From the NCBI GenBank assembly GCA_025201365.1, contig JAIXMF010000013.1, forward strand, positions 558,001 to 622,000: a stretch of DNA of 64,000 bases. Reading direction: 5' to 3'. This document shows positions 27,695 to 39,261 of the stretch, piece after piece (within the stretch, counting starts at the first letter, position 1; each line of letters begins with the position of its first letter). Position numbers and translations under genes: made by a program. Under the pieces are notes generated by a model. That model saw only the letters and a program-made list of their open reading frames with translations. It made no database searches and had not been told where the DNA came from. This stretch comes from Syncephalis plumigaleata (Eukaryota > Zoopagomycota > Zoopagomycetes > Zoopagales > Piptocephalidaceae).

Positions 27695-28882
27695 TGCAAC
27701 TACTATAGTCGTTTACGCAAAGTGTACAAAAAGGAATAAGGAGAACGAGAGAGAGAGAACGCGAGATGATTTTTTACTTGAAATTGAAAATAAAAAAACT
27801 GATTGATTAGTCATGGATCTTACGATTACTACAAGTCGTACTGTTCTTGTCCTTTATTCGGCTAATGCTATAGGTTGGCAGAACTGGTATAATGTAATTT
27901 ATTTTTATAAATATATGCTCTATCATTTCCTTCAATAAAACTATAAATTTACTTATCTACTTTGTCTAGATTGTTGTTTGTAACCCTAGCCGGTTTAATA
28001 ATGGGCGAGCTAGTATGGGGCCGATAAAAGAAGGAGGCGAGTATAAGGGAACGGGACATGATTGATGATTGCACAGCTGCATCCACACAGAGGATTGGGC
28101 CTAGTCACGACTTGAACACATGCAACTCAGGGCATGCGCACAGTCAAACGCCTACCGCATGGCCTTGACAGCGTGAACTATACGACACAATAGAGCAACA
28201 TCAGCCACAATGGTAATCGTAATAATGATCATAATAAATATAATAGCAATAATAATGTAGTAACAGCAGCGATATCGTATTGAAACATTGTAACAGAATG
28301 TGTGATGCCATTTGAGCAAGTATCATATGTCACCGTAGCACGCAATATAAACAGTCAGGCATTCTTCTTGTCTACTCGTACTCTTCTTCTTTGTATCGGT
28401 CTATTATCTATTTGTCTCTATTTCGTAGTATCTCTCTCTCCTCTCTCTCTCTGTTAAATCCATTATCATCCTTCTTATCGTTTAATAATATTCCTCGCTC
28501 TCGCTCTCTCTCTCCCTCGTCTATCGACCTACACATACGTATATTTGTATTGCTGTCCCATCTAAAAAATACGGCGATTATTATTGTCTACCATTTGCTA
28601 TTATAATCAACGTTATCCTTTAATTGTGACTAGTTTACTACAACGTATTAATACTACCATAACCTTCTTTCTTACCTCCTCGTAACTAATTTCTAGTTTT
28701 TTCTTTCTCTTTATTCTTCTTATTCTTATCTTTCGTACTCGGCCACTGTGGTGTATTGTCTATAATATCAGTGTGTCTGTCTGTACAACTATTATTTTGT
28801 ATTATTGATCGGTATTCATTGCTCATTAATTTTACATTGACTACTTCTTTATCGTTAAGTAACGATTATCATCATACTAACA
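27695..28882. other. Intergenic region between divergent genes
   Basis: The POP7 side is AT-rich. A TATA-type box lies at 28346-28352 and is followed by an unusually pyrimidine-rich 400 bases (CTCTCTC and TTCTTCTT runs at 28360-28520). That suggests a promoter and long leader for the plus-strand gene at 28.9 kb. A TACTAAC branch-site match at 28876-28882 raises the chance of a 5' intron. Confidence 0.5.
28346..28352 (+). promoter_or_regulatory. TATA-type box before pyrimidine-rich leader
   Basis: The string TATAAAC is followed by a long CT-rich stretch. It has the same arrangement as in front of the GPI-type genes elsewhere in the window. Confidence 0.4.
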
Positions 28883-29528
28883 TTATGGTTGGACTAATCT
28901 ACGTTCATGGGCTGCCTTCTCGGATGATGATACCGCTGTCGACGATGACTATCAGCTTGATGCCGATGCCGATGCTGATGCCGATTTATTTGATCTCGAT
29001 GATCTCATCTTCCAGAATGACGCGCTTATGTACGAGTTCCCCGGTGCGCAGCCTATAGTGCCACGCCGTCGCTCATCGCTTTTTGTTGCACCAGTAAGCA
29101 CGATCAACAACAACGGCAATGGCAATGACAACCAAGGAGTAGGCGCACTTTCCTGCGACTTTCCTGGTGCATTGCCACGTCGTCGTTCCTCGCTTATACC
29201 GCCTAATATCAATACAGTCATGGCTAATGCCGCTTCTCCTCCATCAGCCACGCGTACCACCCTACTTACACCTACCTCTGCCTTTACACCTCGTCATAAA
29301 TTAACGCATGCTGTCGCGCTAATGGATGTTGGATCAAAGAACTCTCCTCCTCGTCGATCCTCCTCATTACCGCCTACACCACAAGAGCCTGATAGTGCCG
29401 TGTATTCGCGACTCTTTGGTCAAGAATATCCACAACAATATCAGTCACAACACCAACAGCAACAACAGTCAATACCACCATCGCCACCTGATCATCATTC
29501 ACTCGAGTATACACCCATTCAATTATAA
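28883..29528 (+). CDS. Low-complexity protein with repeated PRRRSSL phosphosite motifs
   Basis: The coding sense is clear from about 28890 to the TAA at 29528: an acidic start (FSDDDTAVDDDYQLDADAD, then DLFDLDDLIFQ), then FPGAQPIVPRRRSSLF and about 120 bases later FPGALPRRRSSLIPP, then SPPRRSSSLPPTP, and a Gln-rich end (QSQHQQQQQ). The RRRSS sites suit PKA-type basophilic kinases and resemble 14-3-3 docking sites, so a phospho-regulated protein is plausible. The start is uncertain: the ATG at 28885 is one base out of frame with the acidic segment, so either a base is missing or an upstream exon joins further in. I recognise no family. Confidence 0.55.
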
Positions 29529-29999
29529 TTCTATGATTATAATTCCAACGGGTGTATATAATATAACTATTGTCTGTCTGCTCTCTCTTTCTCGTTTACT
29601 TCTATGGTATAGGTATAGACATACTGGTGTAATCGTCTATCATTTACTTTTATTGATAGGCAAATGGCTTCAACAACCACACCACCCTGTTTACTTTATT
29701 CTAACATGTTCCTTCCACTTGAGACTCCGTTCCTGGTCAGGGCCCATTTTCCTTTGTATGATCATTGCTTGATTAGTAAGGATGTGGGTACATGTTGCCT
29801 ATTTGTCTATGTTCTCTATGGCTACTATTTGTTAATAGTCTGTCATAGACTGAATTTTTATTAAAAAGAAATAACAATTTGATCTTTTTCTCTACTCATT
29901 CACAGTGTGCTCTCTATTACCTTGTTCATTGTCTATCTCGTGTGTAGTCACTTTTACTTTACTTCTTCACTATTAGCAGTAGCAATAGTAGTAGTCATT

Positions 30000-30476
30000 A
30001 TGCGCAATCACGTTAAAGCAACCTTATTCTATCGAATAGTACAACTGGGATTACTATGGCTAATAGCTACAACAGCAATAACAACAACAACAAGTATATT
30101 CTTAGTTAGTGCTCAGGCAACTTCATCGTTAACAGCTGATAGTAGCCAGCCGCAACCAACTTCATTTACACTATCAAACGGGGTTGCAGTGTCGATATCC
30201 TCCATAGCAGCTTCACCAGGTGGATTTCCATCAGCCATTCTAATTAGTGATGCGCCAAGTCCTACCTTGACCCTGTCTCCATCGTCTCCTAACTCGCCCG
30301 CAAATACTGGAAACACTACGGATAAACCTGTATCTAGTAGCGCAAGCTCCCTTATTCCAAGTGAAACTCTCCTTCTACATCCCATACTCATCACCATGAT
30401 GATTATAATTACTACGGGACTAGTTACTTCCACCTCTTCCATTATTAATGTAGTGCATCGCCTATCGAATCAATGA
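30000..30476 (+). CDS. Secreted Ser/Pro/Thr-rich protein, probably GPI-anchored
   Basis: The product is 158 residues. It has a long hydrophobic signal region ending TSIFLVSAQA, a Ser/Thr/Pro-rich middle with PTLTLSPSSPNSPANTGN and an NTT glycosylation site, and a C-terminal hydrophobic stretch (LLLHPILITMMIIITTGLV). This is the general plan of fungal GPI cell-wall proteins, although the final STSSIINVVHRLSNQ after the hydrophobic part is untypical and may reflect a late frame change. An in-frame ATG at 29907 would give a longer hydrophobic start; I prefer 30000 because it starts MRNHVK before the signal. No relative is recognised. Confidence 0.55.
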   Translation: MRNHVKATLFYRIVQLGLLWLIATTAITTTTSIFLVSAQATSSLTADSSQPQPTSFTLSNGVAVSISSIAASPGGFPSAILISDAPSPTLTLSPSSPNSPANTGNTTDKPVSSSASSLIPSETLLLHPILITMMIIITTGLVTSTSSIINVVHRLSNQ

Positions 30477-30709
30477 AATACCTTATCTGCAGTTGTTAAT
30501 ATCACCACTACCATTTCAATTCGGTTATTGCCGCTGCTGCAAACATGTCTCTCTCTCTCTCTGTGTGTGTGTCAATCAATAATCAAGTTGGTCTAATACT
30601 GGTTGACACTATAAATAAACGACAAGTATTTGTCCCAATATATTAAGAGATGCTTGTAACAGTGTTTTATATTACTGGTTGTCATGTTTTGAATTCATTG
30701 CCGATACAA

Positions 30710-30717
30710 TATAAGAA
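30710..30717 (+). promoter_or_regulatory. TATA-like box
   Basis: TATAAGAA lies 228-235 bases before the ATG of the next secreted-protein gene and is followed by CTACTACTAC and CTCTTTTTTC pyrimidine-rich DNA. Confidence 0.35.
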
Positions 30718-30944
30718 GACGCGAGAAATGCAATATTCCTAGAGCTTAACCATCACTTGCTGCTGCTACTACTACTACTACTCTGCTCTAATCGTATTCC
30801 CTCTTTTTTCTTTCTATTATTGCGTTCAATTTGGCCGGTCCAACTTTGCTTTTTCTCTCTCTCACTTACTTATTACATTGGCTCTATATCGCCGTAATAC
30901 TACCAACACCGTTACCACTCTCACCACCATCGTCATTTTTGATC

Positions 30945-31770
30945 ATGCATAATCTATGGATTGCTGTCGTGGCATTGATGCCCGCCCTAGCAGTAATGGC
31001 TGCACCACAAAATAATCCCCCCGTAGTGTCCGCACGTCCTGATGGATCTCGCACCAACCCTACACCAACAACATCATTACCACCACCAAATGGTGTATTT
31101 GGCCTAAATAATCAACAACTTCCCTCTGGTGTTGCTCTTCCACCATGGTCAGATAATGGAAGAATAGAGAATATTGCTTCGTCAATCGCAGCATCAGCAT
31201 TGCCTAGAACCGCTATAGCTACTCCTGCCGTTATCCCACCACCCGTAAATGCGCCTGCAGTCATTGCAAACACGAATCTTAATGGTGCAGTGGCTAATCT
31301 TGTACCATCTGCCGTGGGGCTTCTATTAATGGACAAGCCATTCCAACACCAACAAACCCTATAGTAATAGTAATCCACAGTCTGGTGTAGCACCGGCACC
31401 GCACCACACCAACATTGTCGCCAGCATTATCAGTACCACCAGCTGCTGTTACTGGTGGCAGCAGCAGTGGAAGTAGCACTAGTAAAAATCCAACGGATAT
31501 TGCTTTTTCTCCAACGCCAATCCCTACCCCACCTACTACGTCCAATACTACCGATGAAGATAATAACACTAAGAAGCCAAAACCTTCGAATACTACATCC
31601 GAGAAGCATAAATCTTCACGGATAGTAGCAATACATCTCGACCCTCTGCTGAATCGGCCGGTAACAGCCTCATTCATCATCATTACCACCAGCAATTCTC
31701 TATTATTACGTCATGCGCCGCTTCTATACTTATCCCAGTTATGATGTATGCAACAGGCTGGATTTGTTGA
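30945..31770 (+). CDS. Secreted Pro/Ser/Thr-rich GPI-type protein
   Basis: The start is MHNLWIAVVALMPALAVMAAPQ, a clean signal peptide cut after VMA. A Pro-, Asn- and Thr-rich body follows, then PPAAVTGGSSSGSSTSKNP and PTPIPTPPTTSNTT. The end reads as Ser-rich then hydrophobic (SIITSCAASILIPVMMYATGWIC) only after frame changes near 31315 and between 31560 and 31630. A TATA-like TATAAGAA is at 30710-30717, 235 bases before the ATG. Read in one frame only, the product would end at 31364 after 139 residues. A role in the cell wall is inferred from composition only. Confidence 0.55.
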
Positions 31771-32014
31771 TAAAAATAAACGTCTCACCAAACAAAGGTG
31801 CATTAAAAACCTTAATCATCATAATATTGTAATAAGATTGTATACGGTGACACACTTGTTCCACGCTCTTTCTACAATTAATCATTCCTATCCGTTTGTG
31901 TATTCTTCGTGTACGTGAACGCACTTACACATACGACATAAATATCACGTTCATGCCATTACTGCACATACACATCATAGTTACATTCAAAAATACACAC
32001 GTACCAATACGTAT

Positions 32015-32033
32015 ATGCATGCATGCATGCATG
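32015..32033. repeat. ATGC tandem palindromic microsatellite
   Basis: Four to five ATGC units make a self-complementary run in noncoding DNA. A similar shorter run is at about 9121-9140. Confidence 0.7.
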
Positions 32034-32138
32034 TAGCATACTTCCTTTACTCTTCAATTATCCGATTATGCTTATCAGCTCGGAATTGGCGTAGCTAACT
32101 ACCACTTCGAAATCATCACGATGACTGCTTTTTCTCCA

Positions 32139-32146
32139 TATAAATA
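32139..32146 (+). promoter_or_regulatory. TATA box
   Basis: TATAAATA lies 255 bases before the ATG of the next gene. A pyrimidine-rich leader (CTTCTTTTCTTCATCTC) runs up to the ATG. Confidence 0.5.
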
Positions 32147-32393
32147 CCCGTTTCGCGATTGCTCTTGAACGATCATCAACCAACTATATCACTCTCTTTC
32201 TGCATTAACTATTGATCATTATATTCTGGTGGGCACTTGATAAGTTCCAAATTGTTTCTGTTCTTTATCAGTTGACTTGAGCTATAGGCGCACATATCCT
32301 CATTCTACGTGTTTATAATCGACAAGCATCCTTCTTTTCTTCATCTCTTCACTTTTCTTCATCTTTTAATTCACTTGATATCATTTGATCATT

Positions 32394-32895
32394 ATGCATT
32401 TCTCTACCATTAGTGGCAGCGCTTTGTTGGCGGCAGCGCTATGCTAGCTGGCAACGTTATGGCCGATCCAGCTCCTCAACAAACGCAAACGACAGTGATA
32501 CCTGTATCACCGCATCAACAACCGTAGTGTCACCCGTAGTCACTTCACCAACAACTGTAGTGCCCACCGCAACAGCAACCGTAACATCGGAGGTACCAAC
32601 CACCGTACCACCAGGCGTTGGTGCATTGATCACTTCCCTCCGTAGCGATCTCGACTCGTTAGTCAGCAGTGGTGTTAGTGGCACGCCTATTCCTACCAAT
32701 GTGCTCTCCTCGCTTAGCTCGGATATCAATACGCTTAGCGAGAGTGTTAGCCAGGCCATCAGCACATCATCGAGTACAAGCACCGACAATAATGCCGCTG
32801 CCTCGCCCATCAATATTGCCGATTCTTATCACGGTCTAGTTATGAGTAGTGCTGCTGCATTCGTGGCAGTAGTTACGGGATTGTTGACCCTCTAA
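32394..32895 (+). CDS. GPI-anchored Thr/Ser/Val-rich cell-surface protein
   Basis: The ATG at 32394 starts MHFSTISGSALLAAA. A frame change gives AMLAGNVMADPAPQQTQTT, a typical signal peptide with cut after VMA, and another near 32510 leads into STTVVSPVVTSPTTVVPT, then VGALITSLRSDLDSLVSSG, a Ser-rich spacer and the end HGLVMSSAAAFVAVVTGLLTL. The Ser-rich spacer plus a C-terminal hydrophobic tail with no charged end is a good GPI signal. The middle (ITSLRSDLDSLVS...LSSLSSDINTLSESV) looks like a short helical repeat. I do not recognise a family. Confidence 0.65.
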
Positions 32896-33291
32896 ACACG
32901 TGTATACAACATGCACATATGACACAGATCAGCAATCATATTATCGCTATATGATTCGATCAACAAGATGTCAGCGTTTATATTGCTTCTTATGAACACT
33001 TTTTGATGAGAGATATGATTAGCAGTGATAGCAATATCCTCCCTTTCAATGAATAAATCTTATATTTGTGTTTATAAAGTTTACACGATGTTTATTACAG
33101 TTGTGCTAGTAGATGGCGTAATGATGTAACGAGATGTAATGAAATGGTGCAAATCTTTGTTAGTTAGTTGGATCCACCAAAGAATCCTACATATCCATGA
33201 TATATAACAATGAGCACAACCACGATTAGTGCAAATGTTGGCATAACGCATGATAGAATGAGGATGATCAGGAATACATTCATTACATCTT

Positions 33292-35149
33292 CTAATGTAA
33301 GGCATTAGAGATTTCCCTAACTGGTTTACTAGCCGTCTCCTCCTTCTTAGGGTTATGATCCTTCATCCATGATTTTCGACAATAGACACAAGTAACCTAG
33401 TTTAATAGTTGCGCGAATGCATGTGTGGAGCAGTTAATAAGCATAAATGTGCATTGGATAGTGTGATATTTCACCTACCTCCTTGTTAGATGCGGCCTTC
33501 ATCTTCTTCCATTGATTGAAGCAAACACGATGCAAATTGTTACCGCATCCTAATTGACACCAAAGGATAGGGTTATAGCTGTCTGTTTCAACTAATTCCT
33601 CATAGCAAATTGGACAATCTCCCTCGATAGGACGACGTATAACGGTCGGTGCAAATTTTCTGACTCGCTTAAGCATCTTTTGCTTCTTGAGGAGGAGGCC
33701 AGCTCGTTTTGCTTTTCTTGATGCTTCTTTTCCCTATATATATATATATATATACGAATATCGTTAGATGATCATACATAGTCATTTACTCTTGCAACTT
33801 ACAGCAACAGCAAGATCCGGTGTAGCATGAGCAAATATAGCACGTAGCTCTGATGGTACTAAAGCTCTCTGCCATATCAATGGATTATTGTGTGGCACTC
33901 GAAGCACCTTGATCATTACGAATAACTATAAATACGAGTATTAGCATATTAGCTTCATCTCCATCTCCATCTCCATCTACTTACAACATGCTTACAATGG
34001 ATATCTCGGTTAAATATTTTATCCATGCAGGTACAAGTAGGAATATCGCATATCGTAACTGTATAGACCTAGTTATACCGAGTATAATATAAGTTATTAC
34101 TATTCTCGAATGATATGATGTCACCTTTCTAATATATATATATGTATATGTATATATATAAATTTACCTTTTGTGAATTGCCCAACACGGTAAACGCTTG
34201 TTTCAATTCGGATTGTTGTTCACGGGCTAATAAGAACATACGCTGCTTGCATGCTCGTTCAATACGCTCAGCAATGAGCTAATAATGACCATTCAATCAA
34301 TCAATAGATTAGCCACTTATGATAAACACAATAGCCTAGTGTCTAACCTACCTTAGTCACATGTCTTCGATATTTCTGAGGACGTGGTGCATCTTTAATA
34401 ACTTCCAACGGTATGGCTGGTGCTGGTTCAGCATTACTGGCATCTACAACTTCTTCGAATGGTCTCTTTCTCCCTATTGCTAGTGACCCCGTTTTCTTGC
34501 GATTCTCACGTGCAGCTTTCGCTTTCTTGGCACGCTCTGCTTTGATAGCAGCAGTTGCCGCATCAGCAGCCTTAATAATCTCAATAATATCTGCCATCAA
34601 CGTCGCTGGTGAAATTCTTGAATTATTTCTTTGGCTGTTGTAGTGATAGTATCATCCTTCTTCAGTGTTGATGATTTCTTTGTTGCAGGTTGTTTCCCTT
34701 TGGCTGTAGCGGTAGTAGCATCCTTCTTCATGTTGATGCCTTCTTTGTTGCAGGCTGTTTCCCTTTGGCTGTAGCGGTAGCTGTAGCAGCGCCGAGATTC
34801 ACTACAATTATTTTCTTTGTTGCAGGCTGCTTCCCTTTGGCTGTGGCGGTAGCAGCAGTAGCAGCAGTAGCAGCAGTAGCAGCAGTAGCAGCAGTAGCAG
34901 CAGTAGTAGCAGTAGTAGCGGAATCAGTCTCCACTACAGCTGCTTTCTTTACTGTAGGACGTTTCGCTCTAGTGGCAGGTGCTACAACATCAGTGTTGCT
35001 ATCCACCTCTTGCGTCGCCGCTTTCTTTACTGTAGGACGTTTCACTCTAGTGGCAGCAGCAGTGGTAGTAGCTGTAGTTGTAGCAGTGGTGTCCTCTGCC
35101 TTCGCCGTAACCTTTTTCGCTACATTTCGTTTCGGTTTAGCAGAGGCTA

Positions 35150-35200
<51 letters not shown>

Positions 35201-35273
35201 CTTGTATTGTGTCTAACGTAGCTGCATTATTTACATTGCTGGCTAAACGAGCGCTCCGTCTAAGGACCGCCAT
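33292..35273 (-). CDS. SWIM and RING zinc-finger protein (ZSWIM2/MEKK1-type, probable E3 ligase)
   Basis: The N-terminal half is low-complexity, rich in Lys, Ala and Thr, with repeated KRPTVKK and KGKQPATKK units, a poly-Thr run and (TA)n. Then comes a basic helix (IKAERAKKAKAARENRKKT). A SWIM finger CTCMDKIFNRDIHCKH (CxCx10CxH) follows at about 34000-34050, then PNNPLIWQRALVPSELRAIF-like sequence, then a RING CPICYEEL...CQLGCGNNLHRVCF..W....CVYC at about 33340-33640. SWIM followed by this RING subtype occurs in ZSWIM2 and the MEKK1 family, where the RING has ubiquitin-ligase activity. The start is MAVLRRSARLASN at 35273, with a TATAAAAA box 155 bases upstream. The frame changes near 34730 and 34620. 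Confidence 0.78.
34850..34915. repeat. GCAGTA hexanucleotide microsatellite in coding sequence
   Basis: A GTAGCA/GCAGTA run, read on the minus strand as alternating Ala-Thr/Ala codons, lies within the low-complexity N-terminal half of the SWIM-RING gene. Its length probably varies between strains. Confidence 0.8.
35148..35200. repeat. GTA trinucleotide microsatellite coding poly-Thr
   Basis: About 17 near-perfect GTA units on the plus strand read as ACT (Thr) codons in the SWIM-RING gene on the minus strand. Confidence 0.85.
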
Positions 35274-35427
35274 GTTGCTCTTGTTTATGAGAGTTATAAC
35301 GTTATAGGTACTCAAACAAATGTAACAAATATGAAAAACTAGATAGAGAGATAGATAGAAATAAAGAAAGAAAAAGAAATAAATGAGCTGATAAGAAAAA
35401 ATCTCTCCCTGATGACGCATCTATCTA

Positions 35428-35435
35428 TTTTTATA
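35428..35435 (-). promoter_or_regulatory. TATA box of SWIM-RING gene
   Basis: On the minus strand this reads TATAAAAA, 155 bases before the ATG, with a pyrimidine-rich leader (TTTCTTTCTTTATTTC) between. Confidence 0.5.
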
Positions 35436-35887
35436 AACAAATGGTAGATCACACCGTGTTACCACATACATCACATATTGATACCTCCAATGAGATATAT
35501 GATTCAATCTATACATAATCGATAGATATAATCGATAATGGTAGTGAGTTCGCTTTGCCATGTTAATCGTGCGTATGCTACTGTCTTCTATGCTCCGCGT
35601 GATGATATAATGCTCATTTATGGTCAGATGTCAATAATAATGAAGGATCAAACGAGTGAGACAATCGTGTCGTCATTACAAACTACCTTTCCTTGACCCG
35701 TTAGTTTAAGCTAATTTGTTGAGGAAAAGTGTGACCTGATTTCATCGCTTACTCTCATTCTCTTCCACATTACGATTTTCCTTGCTTACCTTTTTGTATT
35801 CACTCTCTCGCTCTCTCTACTGACTCACTTGACATTACTAATTATTTAGTTCGTTCTAGTCAAGCACTGTATCTATACCCGTACACC

Positions 35888-38197
35888 ATGGAGTATGCGT
35901 CTCTGGTATGGCTAGTTGGCACGGGAAGCATGATTGCCCTCGTTCTACTAAGCTGGCTATTCACCAAATACTACCAAGATCCCGCCGAGTCAGAATCGCA
36001 TGTTACCGTTGTCACCGTGGTGGGACTGACATTCTGCTTGTTCATTCTAACGCTGGCACCACTCGATATATTCCTCGTGTCGTCGACTGTCGACTTGACC
36101 ACGGGACTGAAACAACCATGGGCAACTCCTGAACATATTGATAAGTTCTTAACGACACTCTCCATTGTTTATTATGGTGAGTAGATAGATAGATATATAT
36201 TACCTGTATTGCGCATGCTACTCTATGACTAATCATCAATGGTGTATAGCATGCTTTGCCGGAATAGTTATTTTATGCTTTGTAGTTATTCCATTTGCCT
36301 ATTTCTACTACGAGGAACTTGATCATGATGAGCCCACACCGAGAGTAAGCTACGACGATTATAGTAACATTACCATCGATGCTTATATACGTTTCATACG
36401 ATTAGAGGGCAGTAAGTGCGGCTAAATACACTACATTCACAGTTTGTATTGCTGTTATCTTGCTACTAAGTGGAATGGCATTACGGCCCAAACTTAATGG
36501 TGAAAATCCACATATGGATTTCGACTGGTTCAAACGTTTGCTACTGGCTAATGGTAAGTCTAGATTATGCGATTGTATACAAAAACTAATAATCATACGC
36601 ACGGTATTGCATTAGGTGGCGTTAAAGCAATTATGTTTGTGGTAGCAGTGCTAATCCTAGCTGGTATGATGGTGGTTATCACTTATACGGTAAGGCAACG
36701 AGTGAACACGTAATATCGGCAGGTATGGCCATCTCTAATATCGATCATTTAGGCATACGGATTGTCTGTACTGCCTTTACGACTATTACGCGGTCGATAC
36801 GTACGGAAGCAGACTAGGGCCGAGATCGATGCATCCATTGAACGTGTTCGCAGTAAACGACGAGCTATTCAAAGGAAATACGAGAATGCCACTCGAGCCA
36901 TCTCCACGAGTGATGGAAAGATGCTGATGGATTTGGAGCAACTGGAAATGTAAGCATTACTATGATTACTATCGGATAAGACGTGATTATAAGCTGACCA
37001 CATTCATGATAATTAACTAGTAAACTGGCACGTCAACAAGCATTCTCTAGTGATGGCGAGCATGGATTCACTTCCTTACCCGCTCGTCTATTACGAGTAT
37101 TCGAGGTGAGTAATATTCATAGTTGCTAATGACTAGAAATGATTCAGCTAATAAATGCCTCTTGAATTGCTAGCTAATACTCGGTATCGTATGTCTCATT
37201 ATTACAATGGGCCTAGTAGCATCCATTTTATTTTCATGGCAAGTAGTACATTAGATGATGTGTATATTGATTAATGCATCCCATACTAACATCTCTATTC
37301 ATTCATTCATTAGCATCGATAAAGTGAAAAACTCTGTATGCGGTAAAGAATGTGGCTATATCATCAGTCATCCTGAATGGTTTAACCCAGTTAATGTGAT
37401 GCTACTATCATTGAATAAGGCAAGTTCGATTAAGCTCTAGTTTATTAGATGATTGACGCTAACCCGAGTATTATCATCATTATCATTATTGTACTTGATT
37501 CCCTTTTGTTTATATAATAGCATTTCCCGGCTGATTATTTGTTCGTCGTACTGTTGGTGTTGTATTTCTTTGCTGCCACCACCACTGGTCTAGTGCAAGC
37601 GGGTGTACGTTTCTTCTGGGTGTATCTATACCGCATTAAAGCACATCGCACCGCACCACAAGGTCTACTCCTCTCGGCCATTCTACTAATGGTATCGCTA
37701 TTGGCACTTAACTACACAATGACCACCGTAGTTGCACCGCAATACACGCAGTTTGGCAGTCAACACTACGTGAGTAATATATGACCATTTGCTAATTTAT
37801 TTATTTATTTACTTACTTATTTACTAATTTATCCATATAGTGCAATCACACCATTGCCACTGGAGTACGAGACTGCACTGACTATCCGCAGCTTATTATA
37901 CCATGCGATGTTGAAGGACCAGTAGGTAAGTAATCATTTTGATCGATTAATCTATTGATTATTTATTCGTAATAATGTTTGATAGACATCTGTACACCCA
38001 CCGTGCTGTCGACATTTATCTATCGTATTATTGTTAGTCTGCCCACTATGGGAATATTGTTCTTTAATGCACAATGGGTATTTCTAGCAACATTTGGGCT
38101 AGGCCTACTCTATCGAATAATGCGCGATCATATTACATGTGGTCGACCAGAAGCATCCTCCGATGGAGAAGAGGAACGTTTGCTAGGATCGGCATAA
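35888..38197 (+). CDS. LMBRD1: LMBD1-type lysosomal cobalamin transporter (LMBR1 family)
   Basis: In animals LMBD1 works with ABCD4 to move vitamin B12 out of lysosomes. The first exon (35888-36176) gives MEYASLVWLVGTGSMIALV, LFTKYYQ and LAPLDIFLVSSTVD. Then come IPFAYFYYEELDHDE, SVLPLRLLRG followed by a basic loop, ARLLRVFE, SHPEWFNPVNVMLLSLNK, DYLFVVLLVLYFFAATTTG with GVRFFWVYLYRIKAHRTAPQ, and VAPQYTQFGSQHY. Each block matches the LMBD1 order (LPVDIFLVSY, WIPFVYFYYEE, ALPLNLIKG, NMLLPLLQ, FFWIRLYKIRRGRTRPQ, LAPQYVMYGSQNY). About nine membrane spans are expected, with an acidic tail (SDGEEERLLGSA). There are nine to ten exons with no frame break noticed. A B12-using metabolism is an inference. 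Confidence 0.9.
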
Positions 38198-39261
38198 TGG
38201 ATTGCATTGGATTGAATTGAAGAGACGTGTTAATACTCTTTGCTGGTAGTCTTGTTATATGTTTTACATTCATTTATTATAATAAAAATAAAATAGTAGG
38301 AATACTACCTATTAATGAACGAGCTATCCATGTCAACTTGTTCTACCTACTATTGTTATCGTCCTAACAATGGTACATTCCATTCATTGTATCATGATTA
38401 TCATTCCGACCCTAGCAATATGGTAAGTTTGTAGTAGCTCAGCTCAAGTCCAATACTTGTCATTGCTAGAAAGCACAATGAATGATGTTACCCTTTGTCC
38501 TTGTCCTGTATGACAAACAAGTAATAGCAATAATGGTGATTCTCACTGATCATTTCCCAGTTTAGCCGTGTCATGTGCCATGCCAATTCAAATGGAAGAG
38601 TCCACGTAGCATTACAGTATGGCAAGTGTGAAAGGAAGCCATTAATGAATATGACGAATACGATCCGCGTGTGTAGTACAGTTGGGAAGGGAAAACGTAC
38701 TTATTCGTGGACAGCTAACATATTCCGCTCATATCCCCTTATGGAAGCGGTGTATTTCATCGATTGTCGTATACGTATACTGTACAATCATTAGAACAGC
38801 TTCGTATAGTAGATTGCTCATTAGGAAGGAGGATAACGAATACGTCGTAAATCCCTTAGGGGCATGAGAATACGCAAGCAAACACACGTATCATCCTGTT
38901 GATGAATGCAAAAAAACAAAATAGTAACAACATGCGCATACGCACACAAAATAAACAAACGATAATGCAGTCATTCGTAGTAATAACATTAAGCAATCAC
39001 ACAATCACATTATAGCAAGCAAGTGGATGCAGCCATGGTAAATTCACCGTCACTATTAGAGCGTATACTAGCATGTTTTCTCCCCTTACAAATCACAGTC
39101 CTGAAATAAACACACACACATTTAACATGTTACAATGACACATATACTAGATGCATACATAGCATAGCGTAGAATAGAATTGCTTTGAATAATATAGTTT
39201 AATATAGCGAACTAATTAGCTACACAGCAACAACATAAAAACCAATCTATAATTTACTGGT
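38198..39261. other. Intergenic region, convergent side
   Basis: About 1.06 kb lies between LMBD1 and the next gene, both ending here. It is AT-rich, with AATAAAAATAAAAT just after LMBD1 (38281-38293) as a likely polyadenylation region. A few short open stretches (such as 38573-38867) have no recognisable features. Confidence 0.45.

Noticed and set aside
34690-35307. Plus-strand open frame of 205 codons, Val- and Ala-rich
   Set aside because: It is the antisense shadow of the repeats in the SWIM-RING gene; GTA and GCAGTA runs are open in every frame.
38573-38867. Short open frames between LMBD1 and the KDAS gene
   Set aside because: No signal, domain or splice context; length is within chance for a 1 kb gap.
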